Assembly: GCF_900156095.1 (NCBI RefSeq)
Contig: NZ_FTMJ01000008.1
Location: 62,001 to 126,000 of the forward strand
DNA from: Aeromonas sp. RU39B
GTDB lineage: Bacteria; Pseudomonadota; Gammaproteobacteria; Enterobacterales; Aeromonadaceae
Length of the DNA stretch: 64,000 bases
Reading direction: 5' to 3'
In this document: positions 17,936 to 26,147 of the stretch, piece after piece
How positions within the stretch are numbered: position 1 is the stretch's first letter
Layout: each line of letters begins with the position of its first letter
The notes under the pieces: generated by a model
What the model saw: the letters and a program-made list of their open reading frames with translations, nothing else
The model's database searches: none
What the model was told of the DNA's origin: nothing
Translations under genes and position numbers: made by a program

Positions 17936-18168
17936 TGTCTTCTCTATCCTTGTGACAAGCGGCCAGCATATCGCGGCGAGGCGGGGAGGCGTCAACCCCG
18001 CCGGCGCAATGAGAGCAGCGTTGCGGTGCTTTTTATTACTCGCCGATAAACGCGCGGCAACACAAGGAGTTGTGGCTGGTCACATTCGCTCAACAAAGCC
18101 CATGCAATGAGTAAAAGGGTAGATTAAGATGTGATTAATATATGGCTTTGGCATGAGGGAGAACCGTC

Positions 18169-18351
18169 ATGAGTGAACACAAACTGCTTCCCCATGGTGA
18201 GGACCTGCGCCGTGCAGTGCGCTGGCTGAGTGAACAGCACCGTTATGACAGTCATGCCATTGAAGAGGCCAGCCAGCGTTTTTGCCTGTCACCGCTTGAT
18301 GAGGAATTTCTGCTGCAGCACTGGTTGCAACGTTCTGAAGAGGGGCGTTAG
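18169..18351 (+). CDS. Small conserved hypothetical protein (60 residues)
   Basis: The start is supported by GAGGGAG a few bases upstream. The protein is hydrophilic, with LRRAVRWLSEQHRYD and a C-terminal LDEEFLLQHWL, which suggests two or three helices. I do not recognise a characterised family. Its stop overlaps the stop region of the converging HD-GYP gene by four bases. Confidence 0.6.
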   Translation: MSEHKLLPHGEDLRRAVRWLSEQHRYDSHAIEEASQRFCLSPLDEEFLLQHWLQRSEEGR

Positions 18352-19520
18352 CCGATGAACGGTTCGAGCTCAATGCCGTAATCGCGCGGCTCGACCACAC
18401 TTTCAATGGTATCGCTGCAGCCGGCCTTGGCCAGATCAAGCACCTTAACGTCCAGATAGTGGCGGGCGGTTGCGTGATAAAACACCTTCACTTTGGGCTT
18501 GAGTGGCTGCTCGGCATTACGCTCAATCACCAATGCCAATCGTTGGTTGGACAGTAGCACCAGCGTGCCCACCGGATAGACTCCCAGACACTTGATAAAC
18601 TGGTTCACCAGTATGCCGTCAAAATGGTCGGCCGCGCCTTTGAGCAGGATACGAAACGCCTGAGTCGGCTGCAGCCCCTGTTTATAAACCCGATCGGCTG
18701 TCACCGCATCGTACACGTCGACGATGGCACTCATCCGGCTATAGAGCGAGAGTTGATCCCCCGAGAGCCCCAGCGGATAGCCAGAGCCATCCATCCGCTC
18801 ATGATGATGGGAAGCCACTTCCAGCATCACTGGCGTAATACCGGGCGTCTGCCCGAGGATCTCGCGGCTGTGCACTACATGCTCGCGCATGATGGCGAAC
18901 TCTTCGTCGGTCAGTTTGCCCGGCTTATTGAGAATGGCGTTGGGCGTCATAATTTTGCCCACATCGTGCAGCAGCCCACCCAGGGTGAGCTCTTTAAGAA
19001 TGGCGCGCTCGATACCCAGATAACGGCCAAAGTTGGCCAGCAAAATGGCCACATTCATGGAGTGTTCCATGAGATAGGCATCTTTGGCGCGGATCCGGGC
19101 CAGGCAGAGCATGGCATCGCCATGGGTGAACATGGTGTCGACCATCTCTTCGGCCACTTCAGCCAGTGGGCCCACGTCGATGGGTTCACCCTGCTTGAGC
19201 TGGCTGAGCAGTTTTTCTTGCAGTTCGCGCGCCTCGCTGTAAAGGCGTTTGATCTTGAGGGTGTTGCCTTCGCTGCGGCACTTTTCCTGCGGGCTATCCT
19301 CACTGGCAACCTGTTGCTCGGTGCTCTTGCGGCTGCGCGTCGGGCAGATCTGCACCGTCTGGACGCCCATAGCGACCAGCTCGGCAATCTGCTGCTCGCT
19401 GTTAAGGTAACCGCTGGTGGCGACCTCTTTCTGGCCGAGTTGGCGAACGATGGCGAGCACAAACATGCCGGGACGAAGGGCACTGACGGGGAGAGTTAAA
19501 ACAGAGGCGGTGCGTGACAT
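18348..19520 (-). CDS. HD-GYP cyclic-di-GMP phosphodiesterase with DUF3391 domain
   Basis: A 390-residue cytoplasmic protein. An N-terminal DUF3391-like region (SALRPGMFVLAI..., residues 1-100) is followed by an HD-GYP domain with every signature visible: EHSMNVA, LLHDVGKI, HVVHSREIL, ASHHHERMDGSGYP, ADRVYKQG. It should hydrolyse cyclic-di-GMP to pGpG or GMP and favour motility. The ATG at 19520 is preferred to a TTG 24 bases upstream. It is the second probable cyclic-di-GMP enzyme in the window, after the GGDEF-EAL protein at 3665. Confidence 0.92.
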   Translation of the reverse strand: MSRTASVLTLPVSALRPGMFVLAIVRQLGQKEVATSGYLNSEQQIAELVAMGVQTVQICPTRSRKSTEQQVASEDSPQEKCRSEGNTLKIKRLYSEARELQEKLLSQLKQGEPIDVGPLAEVAEEMVDTMFTHGDAMLCLARIRAKDAYLMEHSMNVAILLANFGRYLGIERAILKELTLGGLLHDVGKIMTPNAILNKPGKLTDEEFAIMREHVVHSREILGQTPGITPVMLEVASHHHERMDGSGYPLGLSGDQLSLYSRMSAIVDVYDAVTADRVYKQGLQPTQAFRILLKGAADHFDGILVNQFIKCLGVYPVGTLVLLSNQRLALVIERNAEQPLKPKVKVFYHATARHYLDVKVLDLAKAGCSDTIESVVEPRDYGIELEPFIG

Positions 19521-19658
19521 CGAAACCCATGGCAAACAACTCAAGGTTGGCAGAGCTTAACACGAAGCCAATGGGATGCGAAAAGGACTCACTGTTCTTG
19601 TGCGCCAGGCCCCGTATAATGGCCGCCTTTATCAGTATGACGACTGCAAGGGGGGCCT

Positions 19659-20351
19659 GTGCGTCTCGACAAATTTCTCTGTGACTGTTCGGATCTGACT
19701 CGCACCATGGCGGGTAAGCTGATCCGTCAAGGGGAGGTCTTGGTAGATGGGGTAGTCATCAAACAGCCGGCCTTTCATATCAATGAGCAAAACGAAGTGG
19801 AGTTCGACGGCGTGGTGCTGACACTCACCCCGGGACACCGCTACTTTATGTTGCACAAACCGCAGGGGTATGTCTGCTCGAACGATGATCCGGACCATCC
19901 CACCGTCTTCTTCCTGCTCGATGAACCTTCGCCGGCCAAGCTGCACGTGGTTGGGCGGCTCGATCTCGATACCACGGGATTGGTGCTCATCACCGACGAT
20001 GGCCAGTGGTCGCACCGGGTCACATCGCCGCGCCACGAATGTGCCAAGACCTATCATGTCTGGCTGGCCGACCCGATTGCGCCAGAGACTGCTGAGCTGT
20101 TTGCCGAAGGCATTCTGCTGCGCTCCGAGCGGGATAAGACCCGTCCGGCCAAGCTGGAGGTACTTGGTGAATGTGAAGCGCGCCTGACCATTCACGAAGG
20201 TAAATATCATCAGGTTAAGCGGATGTTTGCCGCCGTGGGCAATAAGGTCATTGGCCTGCACCGTGAGCAGGTGGGTGATCTGGTGCTGGATGAGGCGTTG
20301 GCCCCCGGTGAATACCGTGAGCTGACGGCCGAAGAGATAGCGGCATTTTGA
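19659..20351 (+). CDS. rsuA: 16S rRNA pseudouridine-516 synthase RsuA
   Basis: A 230-residue enzyme converting U516 of 16S rRNA to pseudouridine. An N-terminal S4-like RNA-binding domain (MRLDKFLCDCSDLTR) is followed by the RsuA catalytic core with the Asp in GRLDLDTTGLVL. Long runs match E. coli RsuA: YFMLHKPQGYVCS, DDPDHPTVFFLLDE, DDGQWSHRVTSPRH, YHQVKRMFAAVGNKV and APGEYRELTAEEIA. The start is GTG. It ends at a hairpin shared with the converging exporter gene. Confidence 0.95.
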   Translation: MRLDKFLCDCSDLTRTMAGKLIRQGEVLVDGVVIKQPAFHINEQNEVEFDGVVLTLTPGHRYFMLHKPQGYVCSNDDPDHPTVFFLLDEPSPAKLHVVGRLDLDTTGLVLITDDGQWSHRVTSPRHECAKTYHVWLADPIAPETAELFAEGILLRSERDKTRPAKLEVLGECEARLTIHEGKYHQVKRMFAAVGNKVIGLHREQVGDLVLDEALAPGEYRELTAEEIAAF

Positions 20352-20357
20352 TACGAG

Positions 20358-20378
20358 AAGGGCCCGTGTGGGCCCTTT
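20358..20378. terminator. Hairpin between rsuA and the DMT exporter gene
   Basis: An inverted repeat AAGGGCCC / GGGCCCTT with a four-base loop in the 30-base gap between converging genes. The T tail is short, so termination may be weak. Confidence 0.55.
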
Positions 20379-20381
20379 GCA

Positions 20382-21272
20382 TTAGGCGCTGAGTACCAGC
20401 GCCGTCCCGGTGGTTGCCAGTAAGGCGCCGATCCAGGCCGGCAGAGTCGGACGTGAGCCGGTATGCCACCACAACAAGGGCAGCAGGATAACTGGCGTGG
20501 TGGATGAAAGAATCGAGACCATCCCGACGTCCCCGAAGCGCAAGGCGACCAGGATCAGTGTCATGCCGAGCGCCATCGCCAGAAAGCCGTTGACGCTGAT
20601 CAGGGCGAGGATCTCCCGGTTGATTGGTCGCTCTGGCAGCGACAGCGGCATACGGGTTAATCGCAGCAGGGAGTGCGCCAAGAGCGCAGCCGCCATGCGT
20701 ACTCCCGAGGCGGTAACGGGATCCACGGCCGGATTGGCCATCACTGGCTTGGCAATCACGGCGCCAAGACTTTGGCACAAAGCGGCCAGGAGCCCCAACC
20801 CCACACCAACCCAGAGCGTGCCGCGTACGGTTTCCCAGTCGTGGTCCTGGCTGCGCCGCCCAAAAGCAATGGCCAGCCAGACGCCGCTTAATACCAGCAT
20901 GGCGCCCCACAGCCGTTGCCCCGAGAGCGCTTCGCCAAACAGCCAAAGTCCGAGCAGGGCCGAAAACAGTGCGTGACAGGAGAACAGCAGTCCGCTGCGC
21001 CGTGGCCCCAGCCGGTTCATGCAGGCAAACAGGGCGGTATCGCCGATAAAAATACCCACCAGCCCGGAGAGAGCCAGTGTCGGCCAAGCACTGAAGGGAA
21101 GTTGTTGCCAACCGCCGGTAAACAGGCTGCCGGTGGCCAGCATCAAGGTGACCATCAGCATCCGCCAGCGGCTGTATGCAAAAGCGCCAAGATGACGGGC
21201 TGGTTTGACAGAAATGAGGGCTGCAACCGCCCAAAGGGTGGCCGCAATCAGGGCACACCACTCGAACCCCAT
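20382..21272 (-). CDS. DMT-superfamily (EamA) transporter
   Basis: A 296-residue inner-membrane protein with about ten hydrophobic segments in two EamA repeats (LIAATLWAVAALISVKPARHLG, LALSGLVGIFIGDTALF and, in repeat two, SVNGFLAMALGMTLILVALRFG). The family exports small metabolites; the substrate here is unknown. AGGAG precedes the ATG. It differs from the EamA homologue at 17033 and is a separate paralogue. The divergent gene at 21408 encodes a binding protein. Confidence 0.85.
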   Translation of the reverse strand: MGFEWCALIAATLWAVAALISVKPARHLGAFAYSRWRMLMVTLMLATGSLFTGGWQQLPFSAWPTLALSGLVGIFIGDTALFACMNRLGPRRSGLLFSCHALFSALLGLWLFGEALSGQRLWGAMLVLSGVWLAIAFGRRSQDHDWETVRGTLWVGVGLGLLAALCQSLGAVIAKPVMANPAVDPVTASGVRMAAALLAHSLLRLTRMPLSLPERPINREILALISVNGFLAMALGMTLILVALRFGDVGMVSILSSTTPVILLPLLWWHTGSRPTLPAWIGALLATTGTALVLSA

Positions 21273-21407
21273 AAAAAACTCCTGAAAAAAGCCCGAAAGG
21301 CTCCATCTTCTCTGGAAGGTCGTTACAATACGGGCCGATTGTCAGGAGAACAAGCGCCAACGCTTTTCCACGGCGCAATAGATAAAGGTATTCAAGAGGT
21401 AGTTACG

Positions 21408-23021
21408 GTGCGTTATTCCCGTTTTTTCTGGCTGGCATACTGTCTTGCCGGCTCACTGCAAGCATCCGATGCAGTTGTCACCGCACCTTCGCCTGCCCAG
21501 GTGATTCAGACTCTGGTCAAGAGCAACGGCGATGAGCCCGAATCGCTCGACCCGGCCAGAGTGCGTTCCGGTTTTTCCGAAGAGGCCATTTTGACCGATC
21601 TGTTTGAAGGTCTGGTCAATGAAAATGGCGCCGGGGAAGTGGTCCCCGCTAACGCACTGCGCTGGGAGCGCAGCAACGACGGTTTGGTCTGGCGCTTTTT
21701 CCTGCGGCCCAATCTGCGCTGGTCCAACAATACGCCGCTAAAAGCAAGTGATTATGTCTATGCGTGGCGCCGTTTGATTGACCCGGCCACGGCATCTCCC
21801 GCATCGTCGCTGGTGATGGCGGCGGGGATCAACAACGCATCTTCCATCTATGCCGGCGCGCTGGATGTCAAAGAGCTGGGGGTCGAGGCCGAATCGGACC
21901 ATATCCTGCGGGTCACCCTGGAGCATCCGGTGCCCTATTTCCTGCGCCTAGTCAGCCAGCGCCCGTTTGTGCCGCTCTATGAGCCGTCGGTGAGCGATGA
22001 TCCGACCTGGATGAACGCCGGCAATCTGGTCAGTAACGGCGCCTATCAATTGACCCATTGGGTTGCGCATCAGCGTATCGAACTCGGTCGCAATCCCAAC
22101 TATTGGGACAATGCACACACCCGTATCGATCAGGTGGTCTATCTGCCCAAGCTCTCTGCTGCGGCAGAGCGTGAAGGTTACGATGCCGGTGATATTCAGA
22201 TGACCAACCGCATTCAACCCGATTACTACCAGACCATCAAGCAGAGTGAGCCAGAGCGGGTGTGGGGCTTGCCGTTACTCGGCACTGCAGTGTTCAGTTT
22301 TAACCTGCAGCAGCGCGAAGTGGCGGATGTGCGCGTTCGTCAGGCGCTCTCGATGGCCATCGATCGGGAAGTACTGACCCAGACGGTGACCAGGTTGGGT
22401 GAGCCGATCGCTTGGTCGCTTCTGCCGGCGTTGCCGGGCTATCAGCCCTATCAGCCCGGTGAGTCGGCCTTGCCGCGTAGCGAACGTCTGGCGCGCGCTG
22501 CCGAGCTGCTCAAGGCGGTCGGTGTTGGGCCCGATCACCCTCTGCATCTGGTGATTACTTACAACACCTCGGGTAATCACAAGCGTCTGGCTGAAGCGAT
22601 TGCCCTGATGTGGCAGCCGCTGGGGATTGAGACTGAGCTGCGTAATCTCAGCTGGGGTGATTACCAGTCGGCCAAATCGGCAGGGGATTTCACGGTGGCG
22701 CGATCGTTTGTCTTTGGCGATTATGCCGAGCCGTCTGCGGTGTTGAACCAGTTTCGTTGCGGCGATCCGCAAAACGAGAGCGGCTATTGCGATCCCCAGT
22801 TTGATCGCCTGTTGACCGATGCAGCCAATACACTCGATGAGTCCCTGCGTAATCAGTTTTATCAGCAGGCTGAGCAGTTGATGATGTCGGCCCAGCCGGT
22901 CATTCCGCTGTTCCATTACAGCCAAATGAGATTGATCTCCCCGCAGCTGCGTGGGTTGCCGACCCAGAATGTGCGCGGCGTGATTGCCAGCAAGGATCTC
23001 TATTTCGCTCAGCAGCAGTGA
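21408..23021 (+). CDS. OppA/MppA-like peptide-binding protein
   Basis: A 537-residue periplasmic binding protein of the SBP_bac_5 family with a signal peptide (RYSRFFWLAYCLAGSLQAS). Typical family features are GDEPESLDPARV, DLFEGLVNENGAGEV, WSNNTPLKASDYVYAWRRL, NGAYQLTHWV, RNPNYWDN and VRVRQALSMAIDREVL. It should bind peptides, perhaps murein peptides. It is an orphan with no permease genes nearby. I chose the GTG at 21408, which has AGAGGT eight bases upstream; the open frame extends much further upstream but overlaps the divergent exporter gene. Confidence 0.88.
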   Translation: MRYSRFFWLAYCLAGSLQASDAVVTAPSPAQVIQTLVKSNGDEPESLDPARVRSGFSEEAILTDLFEGLVNENGAGEVVPANALRWERSNDGLVWRFFLRPNLRWSNNTPLKASDYVYAWRRLIDPATASPASSLVMAAGINNASSIYAGALDVKELGVEAESDHILRVTLEHPVPYFLRLVSQRPFVPLYEPSVSDDPTWMNAGNLVSNGAYQLTHWVAHQRIELGRNPNYWDNAHTRIDQVVYLPKLSAAAEREGYDAGDIQMTNRIQPDYYQTIKQSEPERVWGLPLLGTAVFSFNLQQREVADVRVRQALSMAIDREVLTQTVTRLGEPIAWSLLPALPGYQPYQPGESALPRSERLARAAELLKAVGVGPDHPLHLVITYNTSGNHKRLAEAIALMWQPLGIETELRNLSWGDYQSAKSAGDFTVARSFVFGDYAEPSAVLNQFRCGDPQNESGYCDPQFDRLLTDAANTLDESLRNQFYQQAEQLMMSAQPVIPLFHYSQMRLISPQLRGLPTQNVRGVIASKDLYFAQQQ

Positions 23022-23029
23022 GGTAAGTG

Positions 23030-23587
23030 ATGAAAATTGCCCTGATTGCCGATATTCATGGCTGTTTGCCGGCACTTGAGCGTGTGCTGGCGCAGCTTGA
23101 GGTGCTCAAACCGGATCATCTGCTGCTACTTGGTGATCTGCTCAACCACGGACCGCGCAATCCGGTGCCTGACGGTTATCAACCGGCGCAGGTCGCCGAG
23201 CGGCTCAATACGATGGCCGAGCGTATTATGGCGGTTCGCGGCAACTGTGATTCGGAAGTGGACCAGATGCTGCTGACATTTCCCTGCACGGCGCCTTACA
23301 ACCAGTTGCTGGTGGACGGGCGTCGCTGGTTTGTCACTCATGGGCATCTCTATCAGCCGCAAGAGGTGCCGCTGCCGGCGCAATCACTGTTTGTGAGCGG
23401 ACACACTCATGTGCCGGTGTTAGAGCACAAAGAGAGGCGGGTGTGGGTCAATCCTGGCTCGGTGACGTTTCCGCGGCAGGGATGGCAAGCCAGCTTTGGC
23501 TGGTACGAGGGCGAGGTGATGCAGATCAGGGCGTGCGCGGATGGCGCAGTTTTCAACGAGATGCGGTTAGGCTTTGATGCTGCGTGA
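23030..23587 (+). CDS. yfcE: Metallophosphodiesterase YfcE
   Basis: A 185-residue calcineurin-like phosphodiesterase close to E. coli YfcE. The metal ligands are visible in order: DIHG, GDLLNHGPRN, RGNCDSEVDQ, THGHLY and SGHTHVP. E. coli YfcE is a manganese-dependent phosphodiesterase with unknown physiological substrate. The ATG at 23030 has AGGT just upstream; a GTG three bases earlier is possible. It follows the binding-protein gene by eight bases, so the two are probably cotranscribed. Its last 21 bases overlap the end of the convergent flgN. Confidence 0.93.
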   Translation: MKIALIADIHGCLPALERVLAQLEVLKPDHLLLLGDLLNHGPRNPVPDGYQPAQVAERLNTMAERIMAVRGNCDSEVDQMLLTFPCTAPYNQLLVDGRRWFVTHGHLYQPQEVPLPAQSLFVSGHTHVPVLEHKERRVWVNPGSVTFPRQGWQASFGWYEGEVMQIRACADGAVFNEMRLGFDAA

Positions 23588-23977
23588 GCGGGTGCCTGAA
23601 CGGGTATGGCCGCGGGCATCGTAGGTCAGGGAGTTGCGATCACGCAGTTGCGCCAGCAAACCGGCAAGACGTCGGTTGGCGGTGATGGAGAGCTCCAGCA
23701 GTTTGCCATTGATGTCATTTTGTTCTTGGCAGGCTTGCAACAGGCTGGTGATCTCTTTGACTTGCGGTTGATGCTGTGACGCGGCAGCGGCATCAAAGCT
23801 GGCAATCTGTTCGTCAAGTGACTGAATGTCGCCAACCAGTGTCTGTTTACGCTGGGCCAGCTCGGGAAGGGAAAGAGCCTGACGCTGCTCAATGAGGAAA
23901 AATTCCTCTTGTAGCAGCGCCAGCATGTCCGCCAGATGTGCGTGTTGCCGATTCAGCAGAGAAGGAAGGTCGTTCAT
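23567..23977 (-). CDS. flgN: Flagellar export chaperone FlgN
   Basis: A 136-residue helical protein. The predicted coiled coils (LADMLALLQEEFFLIEQRQ, LAQRKQTLVGDIQSLDEQI) and C-terminal SITANRRLAGLLAQLRDR fit FlgN, the cytoplasmic chaperone for the hook-filament junction proteins FlgK and FlgL. It overlaps the flgM stop by four bases (ATGA), so it is cotranscribed with flgM from the sigma28 promoter at 24340-24366. Its Arg-rich C-terminal tail runs into yfcE on the other strand. Confidence 0.85.
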   Translation of the reverse strand: MNDLPSLLNRQHAHLADMLALLQEEFFLIEQRQALSLPELAQRKQTLVGDIQSLDEQIASFDAAAASQHQPQVKEITSLLQACQEQNDINGKLLELSITANRRLAGLLAQLRDRNSLTYDARGHTRSGTRSRSIKA

Positions 23978-24300
23978 CCGAGCAGCTTGTCCAGTTGTCC
24001 TTCGAAGGCGGACATTTTTTTTGCCACCCGCTCGCTGTCTACCTTGTATTCACCGGAGGCAATCGCCTTCTTCAGGCTCTCAACACGGCTTTCGTTACCG
24101 GTAGTGGAAGCGGAGAGGCTTTTTTGCATCTGCTGCAACTGTTGGGCCTCGTTAGTCAGGGAGACAGAATCGGTCTTGGCGGCGGTTGCACGGCCATCAG
24201 TGGCAGCCACATCACTTCCGGTCTTGCCGGCAACAGACTGACTCGAACCGCTGTTTTGCAGGCGGTTGTTAGCCATGTTGTTGATATTGTTGATAGCCAT
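23974..24300 (-). CDS. flgM: Anti-sigma28 factor FlgM
   Basis: A 108-residue protein. The N-terminal half is low-complexity and rich in Asn, Ser and Thr (MAINNINNMANNR). The C-terminal half is the FlgM domain that binds FliA: VSLTNEAQQLQQMQ, then RVESLKKAIASGEYKVDSERVAKKM (positions about 77-101). FlgM holds sigma28 inactive until it is exported through the finished hook. I chose the ATG at 24300, which has AAGGAT six bases upstream. The gene has a near-perfect sigma28 promoter of its own, so its synthesis answers to the factor it inhibits. Confidence 0.92.
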   Translation of the reverse strand: MAINNINNMANNRLQNSGSSQSVAGKTGSDVAATDGRATAAKTDSVSLTNEAQQLQQMQKSLSASTTGNESRVESLKKAIASGEYKVDSERVAKKMSAFEGQLDKLLG

Positions 24301-24339
24301 ATCGTTATCCTTCATCTGCTAGGGTCTTGCTTACCCCAT

Positions 24340-24366
24340 GTATCGGCAAGCGTTAGCGAAGCTTTA
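24340..24366 (-). promoter_or_regulatory. sigma28 (FliA) promoter of flgM-flgN
   Basis: On the minus strand, TAAA is followed after exactly 15 bases by GCCGATAC, against the consensus TAAA-N15-GCCGATAA. It lies 40 bases before the flgM start. Confidence 0.85.
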
Positions 24367-24372
24367 GCAAAA

Positions 24373-25059
24373 TTACTGCATATTGATCACGGCACTGCCG
24401 ACACCCGAGACCTTGGCACTGACCTCCCTGCCAGACTGCAGGTTGGTGACGCGGATCATGTCTCCGAAACTACCATCTTGCAAGGCGCGTACCATCGATT
24501 TTATTTGTAAATTGGATGTTTGAGCAATCAGGGTGATCTGGTCGCCTTTACAAATTACACAGATCTGACTGGCTCGGATGGGCTGACCCGGTCTGATGTC
24601 TCGCTTGCTGCGAGAGCCGACCAAAGACGCCGGATCGACCAGAAAGTCGCCGCGCATCATTTGTTCGTCCTGATAGGCAAGCGTCAACTTGTCGGCGCTG
24701 AGCAAGTCACCCTTGGCCACGATGTCGGTGACGGTCACAAAAGGTTTTTGCAGGCTGACTCTGACCGGCAAGTAGACATTCCAACCGGGAGACTCCTGGC
24801 AGGTCAGTAAGACGGTTGTATTACGACGAATCGTCATGTTGCCTGGCAGGGTAATTTGCAGCTTGTCCTGGCAGGTAGTGAGGGGAAGCCGGCTATCGAT
24901 GGGGCCGGCAGTGACCAGCACTCGGGTGGCCGGATCGGCGTCGATCTGGCTTAACACGAAGCTTTCGGCGGCTTCACGCAGGGTATTGCGAGTTTCATCG
25001 CTGACCTGTGCTATCGCCCCGAAAGGGATTAGGAGTAACAACAGAAGCTTGCTAATCAT
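24373..25059 (-). CDS. flgA: Flagellar P-ring assembly chaperone FlgA
   Basis: A 228-residue periplasmic protein that helps FlgI assemble the P ring. A signal peptide (ISKLLLLLLIPFGAIAQ) is followed by the SAF-like domain of the family: VLVTAGPIDSRLPLTTC, the GDLLSADKLTLAY repeat, RDIRPGQPIRASQI, KGDQITLIAQ and SGREVSAKVSGVG. It has a sigma54 promoter at 25172-25187 in the region shared with cheV, and the sigma28 promoter of flgM lies just beyond its stop. Confidence 0.93.
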   Translation of the reverse strand: MISKLLLLLLIPFGAIAQVSDETRNTLREAAESFVLSQIDADPATRVLVTAGPIDSRLPLTTCQDKLQITLPGNMTIRRNTTVLLTCQESPGWNVYLPVRVSLQKPFVTVTDIVAKGDLLSADKLTLAYQDEQMMRGDFLVDPASLVGSRSKRDIRPGQPIRASQICVICKGDQITLIAQTSNLQIKSMVRALQDGSFGDMIRVTNLQSGREVSAKVSGVGSAVINMQ

Positions 25060-25079
25060 TTGAAACGGCTGGCCGATAA
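25053..25079 (+). promoter_or_regulatory. Probable sigma28 promoter of cheV
   Basis: TAAT is followed after exactly 15 bases by a perfect GCCGATAA. The site overlaps the start of the divergent flgA gene and would give cheV a leader of about 130 bases. Confidence 0.6.
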
Positions 25080-25171
25080 AGAAATTGTTAACCTACATCA
25101 GATCAAATTAACTATGCTTGCTTCAAAGACGGACCTCCGTACTTTGACATCAAGCAGCACACAACAGCGCA

Positions 25172-25187
25172 TGCATGAATGGTGCCA
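25172..25187 (-). promoter_or_regulatory. sigma54 promoter of flgA
   Basis: The minus strand reads TGGCACC-N4-ATGCA with GG and GC ten bases apart, as sigma54 requires. It lies about 113 bases before the flgA start and overlaps the cheV leader. Confidence 0.7.
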
Positions 25188-25214
25188 AGCGTCTTTTATT
25201 GAGGGAGCATTTTT

Positions 25215-26126
25215 ATGGCCAGTATTCTGGACTCGGTCAACCAGAGAACCCAGTTGGTGGGGCAGAACAGACTAGAATTGCTGCTGTTTCGCTTGAACGG
25301 CCGCCAGCGCTTTGGCATCAACGTATTCAAGGTCAGGGAAGTTCTGCAATGTCCTCCGCTGACCATCATGCCAAAAATCCATCGCTGTATCCGTGGTGTT
25401 GCCCATATTCGCGGCCAAACCATCTCTGTCATCGACATGAGCATGGCTACCGGTGGTCGCCAGATTAATGACCTCTCCAAGTGCTTCCTGATCATTGCCG
25501 AATATAACCGCTCGGTTCAGGGGTTTCTGGTCAACTCGGTTGAGCGCATCATTAATATGAACTGGGAGTCGATTCTGCCGCCGCCAAAAGGTGCGGGCCG
25601 CATCAACTACATGACTGCGGTGACTGAGGTAGACGGCGAGCTGGTCGAAATCCTCGACGTGGAAAAGATTCTCAACGAAATCTCGCCGATCCCGACTGAT
25701 GTGAGTGAAGAGGTGCGTGAGGCCAGCATCGCTCATCCGCCTGCTGACCGCCCGGTTCTGGTGGCCGATGACTCCTCTGTCGCCCGTAAGCAGGTTCAGC
25801 GTGCTCTTGAGGCGATCGGTATTCAGTGCATCTTGGCCAAAGATGGCCGCGAAGCACTCAATATGCTGCTCGAAATGGCGCAGAAGGGGTCGGTCAGGGA
25901 TCAGATCGCTCTGGTCATCTCCGACATCGAGATGCCCGAGATGGATGGGTATACCTTCACGGCAGAAATTCGTAGTAATCCAGCGCTTAAGGATTTGCAT
26001 GTTATCCTGCACACTTCCTTGAGCGGGGTGTTCAACCAGGCCATGGTTCAGAAGGTTGGCGCCAATGACTTTATTGCCAAGTTCCAGCCTGATGTGCTGG
26101 CCAAGGCAGTTCAGAACGCCCTCTAG
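25215..26126 (+). CDS. cheV: Chemotaxis coupling protein CheV
   Basis: A 303-residue fusion of an N-terminal CheW-like coupling domain (LLFRLNGRQRFGINVFKVREVL, GVAHIRGQTISVIDM, residues 18-165) and a C-terminal receiver domain with D-D at VLVADDS and phospho-acceptor Asp in VISDIEMPEMDG; the Lys lies in IAKFQPD. It links chemoreceptors to CheA, with signalling tuned by phosphorylation. GAGGGAG precedes the ATG. It comes just before cheR and the flgB operon, as in Vibrio and Aeromonas polar systems. Confidence 0.95.
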   Translation: MASILDSVNQRTQLVGQNRLELLLFRLNGRQRFGINVFKVREVLQCPPLTIMPKIHRCIRGVAHIRGQTISVIDMSMATGGRQINDLSKCFLIIAEYNRSVQGFLVNSVERIINMNWESILPPPKGAGRINYMTAVTEVDGELVEILDVEKILNEISPIPTDVSEEVREASIAHPPADRPVLVADDSSVARKQVQRALEAIGIQCILAKDGREALNMLLEMAQKGSVRDQIALVISDIEMPEMDGYTFTAEIRSNPALKDLHVILHTSLSGVFNQAMVQKVGANDFIAKFQPDVLAKAVQNAL

Positions 26127-26147
26127 ACAGAAGAAGAACGACGCTGA

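Noticed and set aside
18624-19499. Long plus-strand open frame of 291 codons opposite the HD-GYP gene
   Set aside because: The HD-GYP protein on the minus strand has all family signatures; the plus-strand frame has none.
21315-21335. Ter-like sequence (TTGTAACGAC on the minus strand) upstream of the OppA-like gene
   Set aside because: It lacks the conserved G at position 6 and has A in place of G at position 10, so it should not lock Tus.
20248-21378. Minus-strand open frame of 376 codons over the DMT exporter
   Set aside because: The frame at 20382-21272 encodes a clear membrane transporter with a ribosome binding site; the longer frame is Arg- and Pro-rich and has no family features.
20916-21407. 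N-terminal extension of the OppA-like frame
   Set aside because: It overlaps the divergent exporter gene, has no signal peptide and would bury the true signal sequence that starts at 21408.
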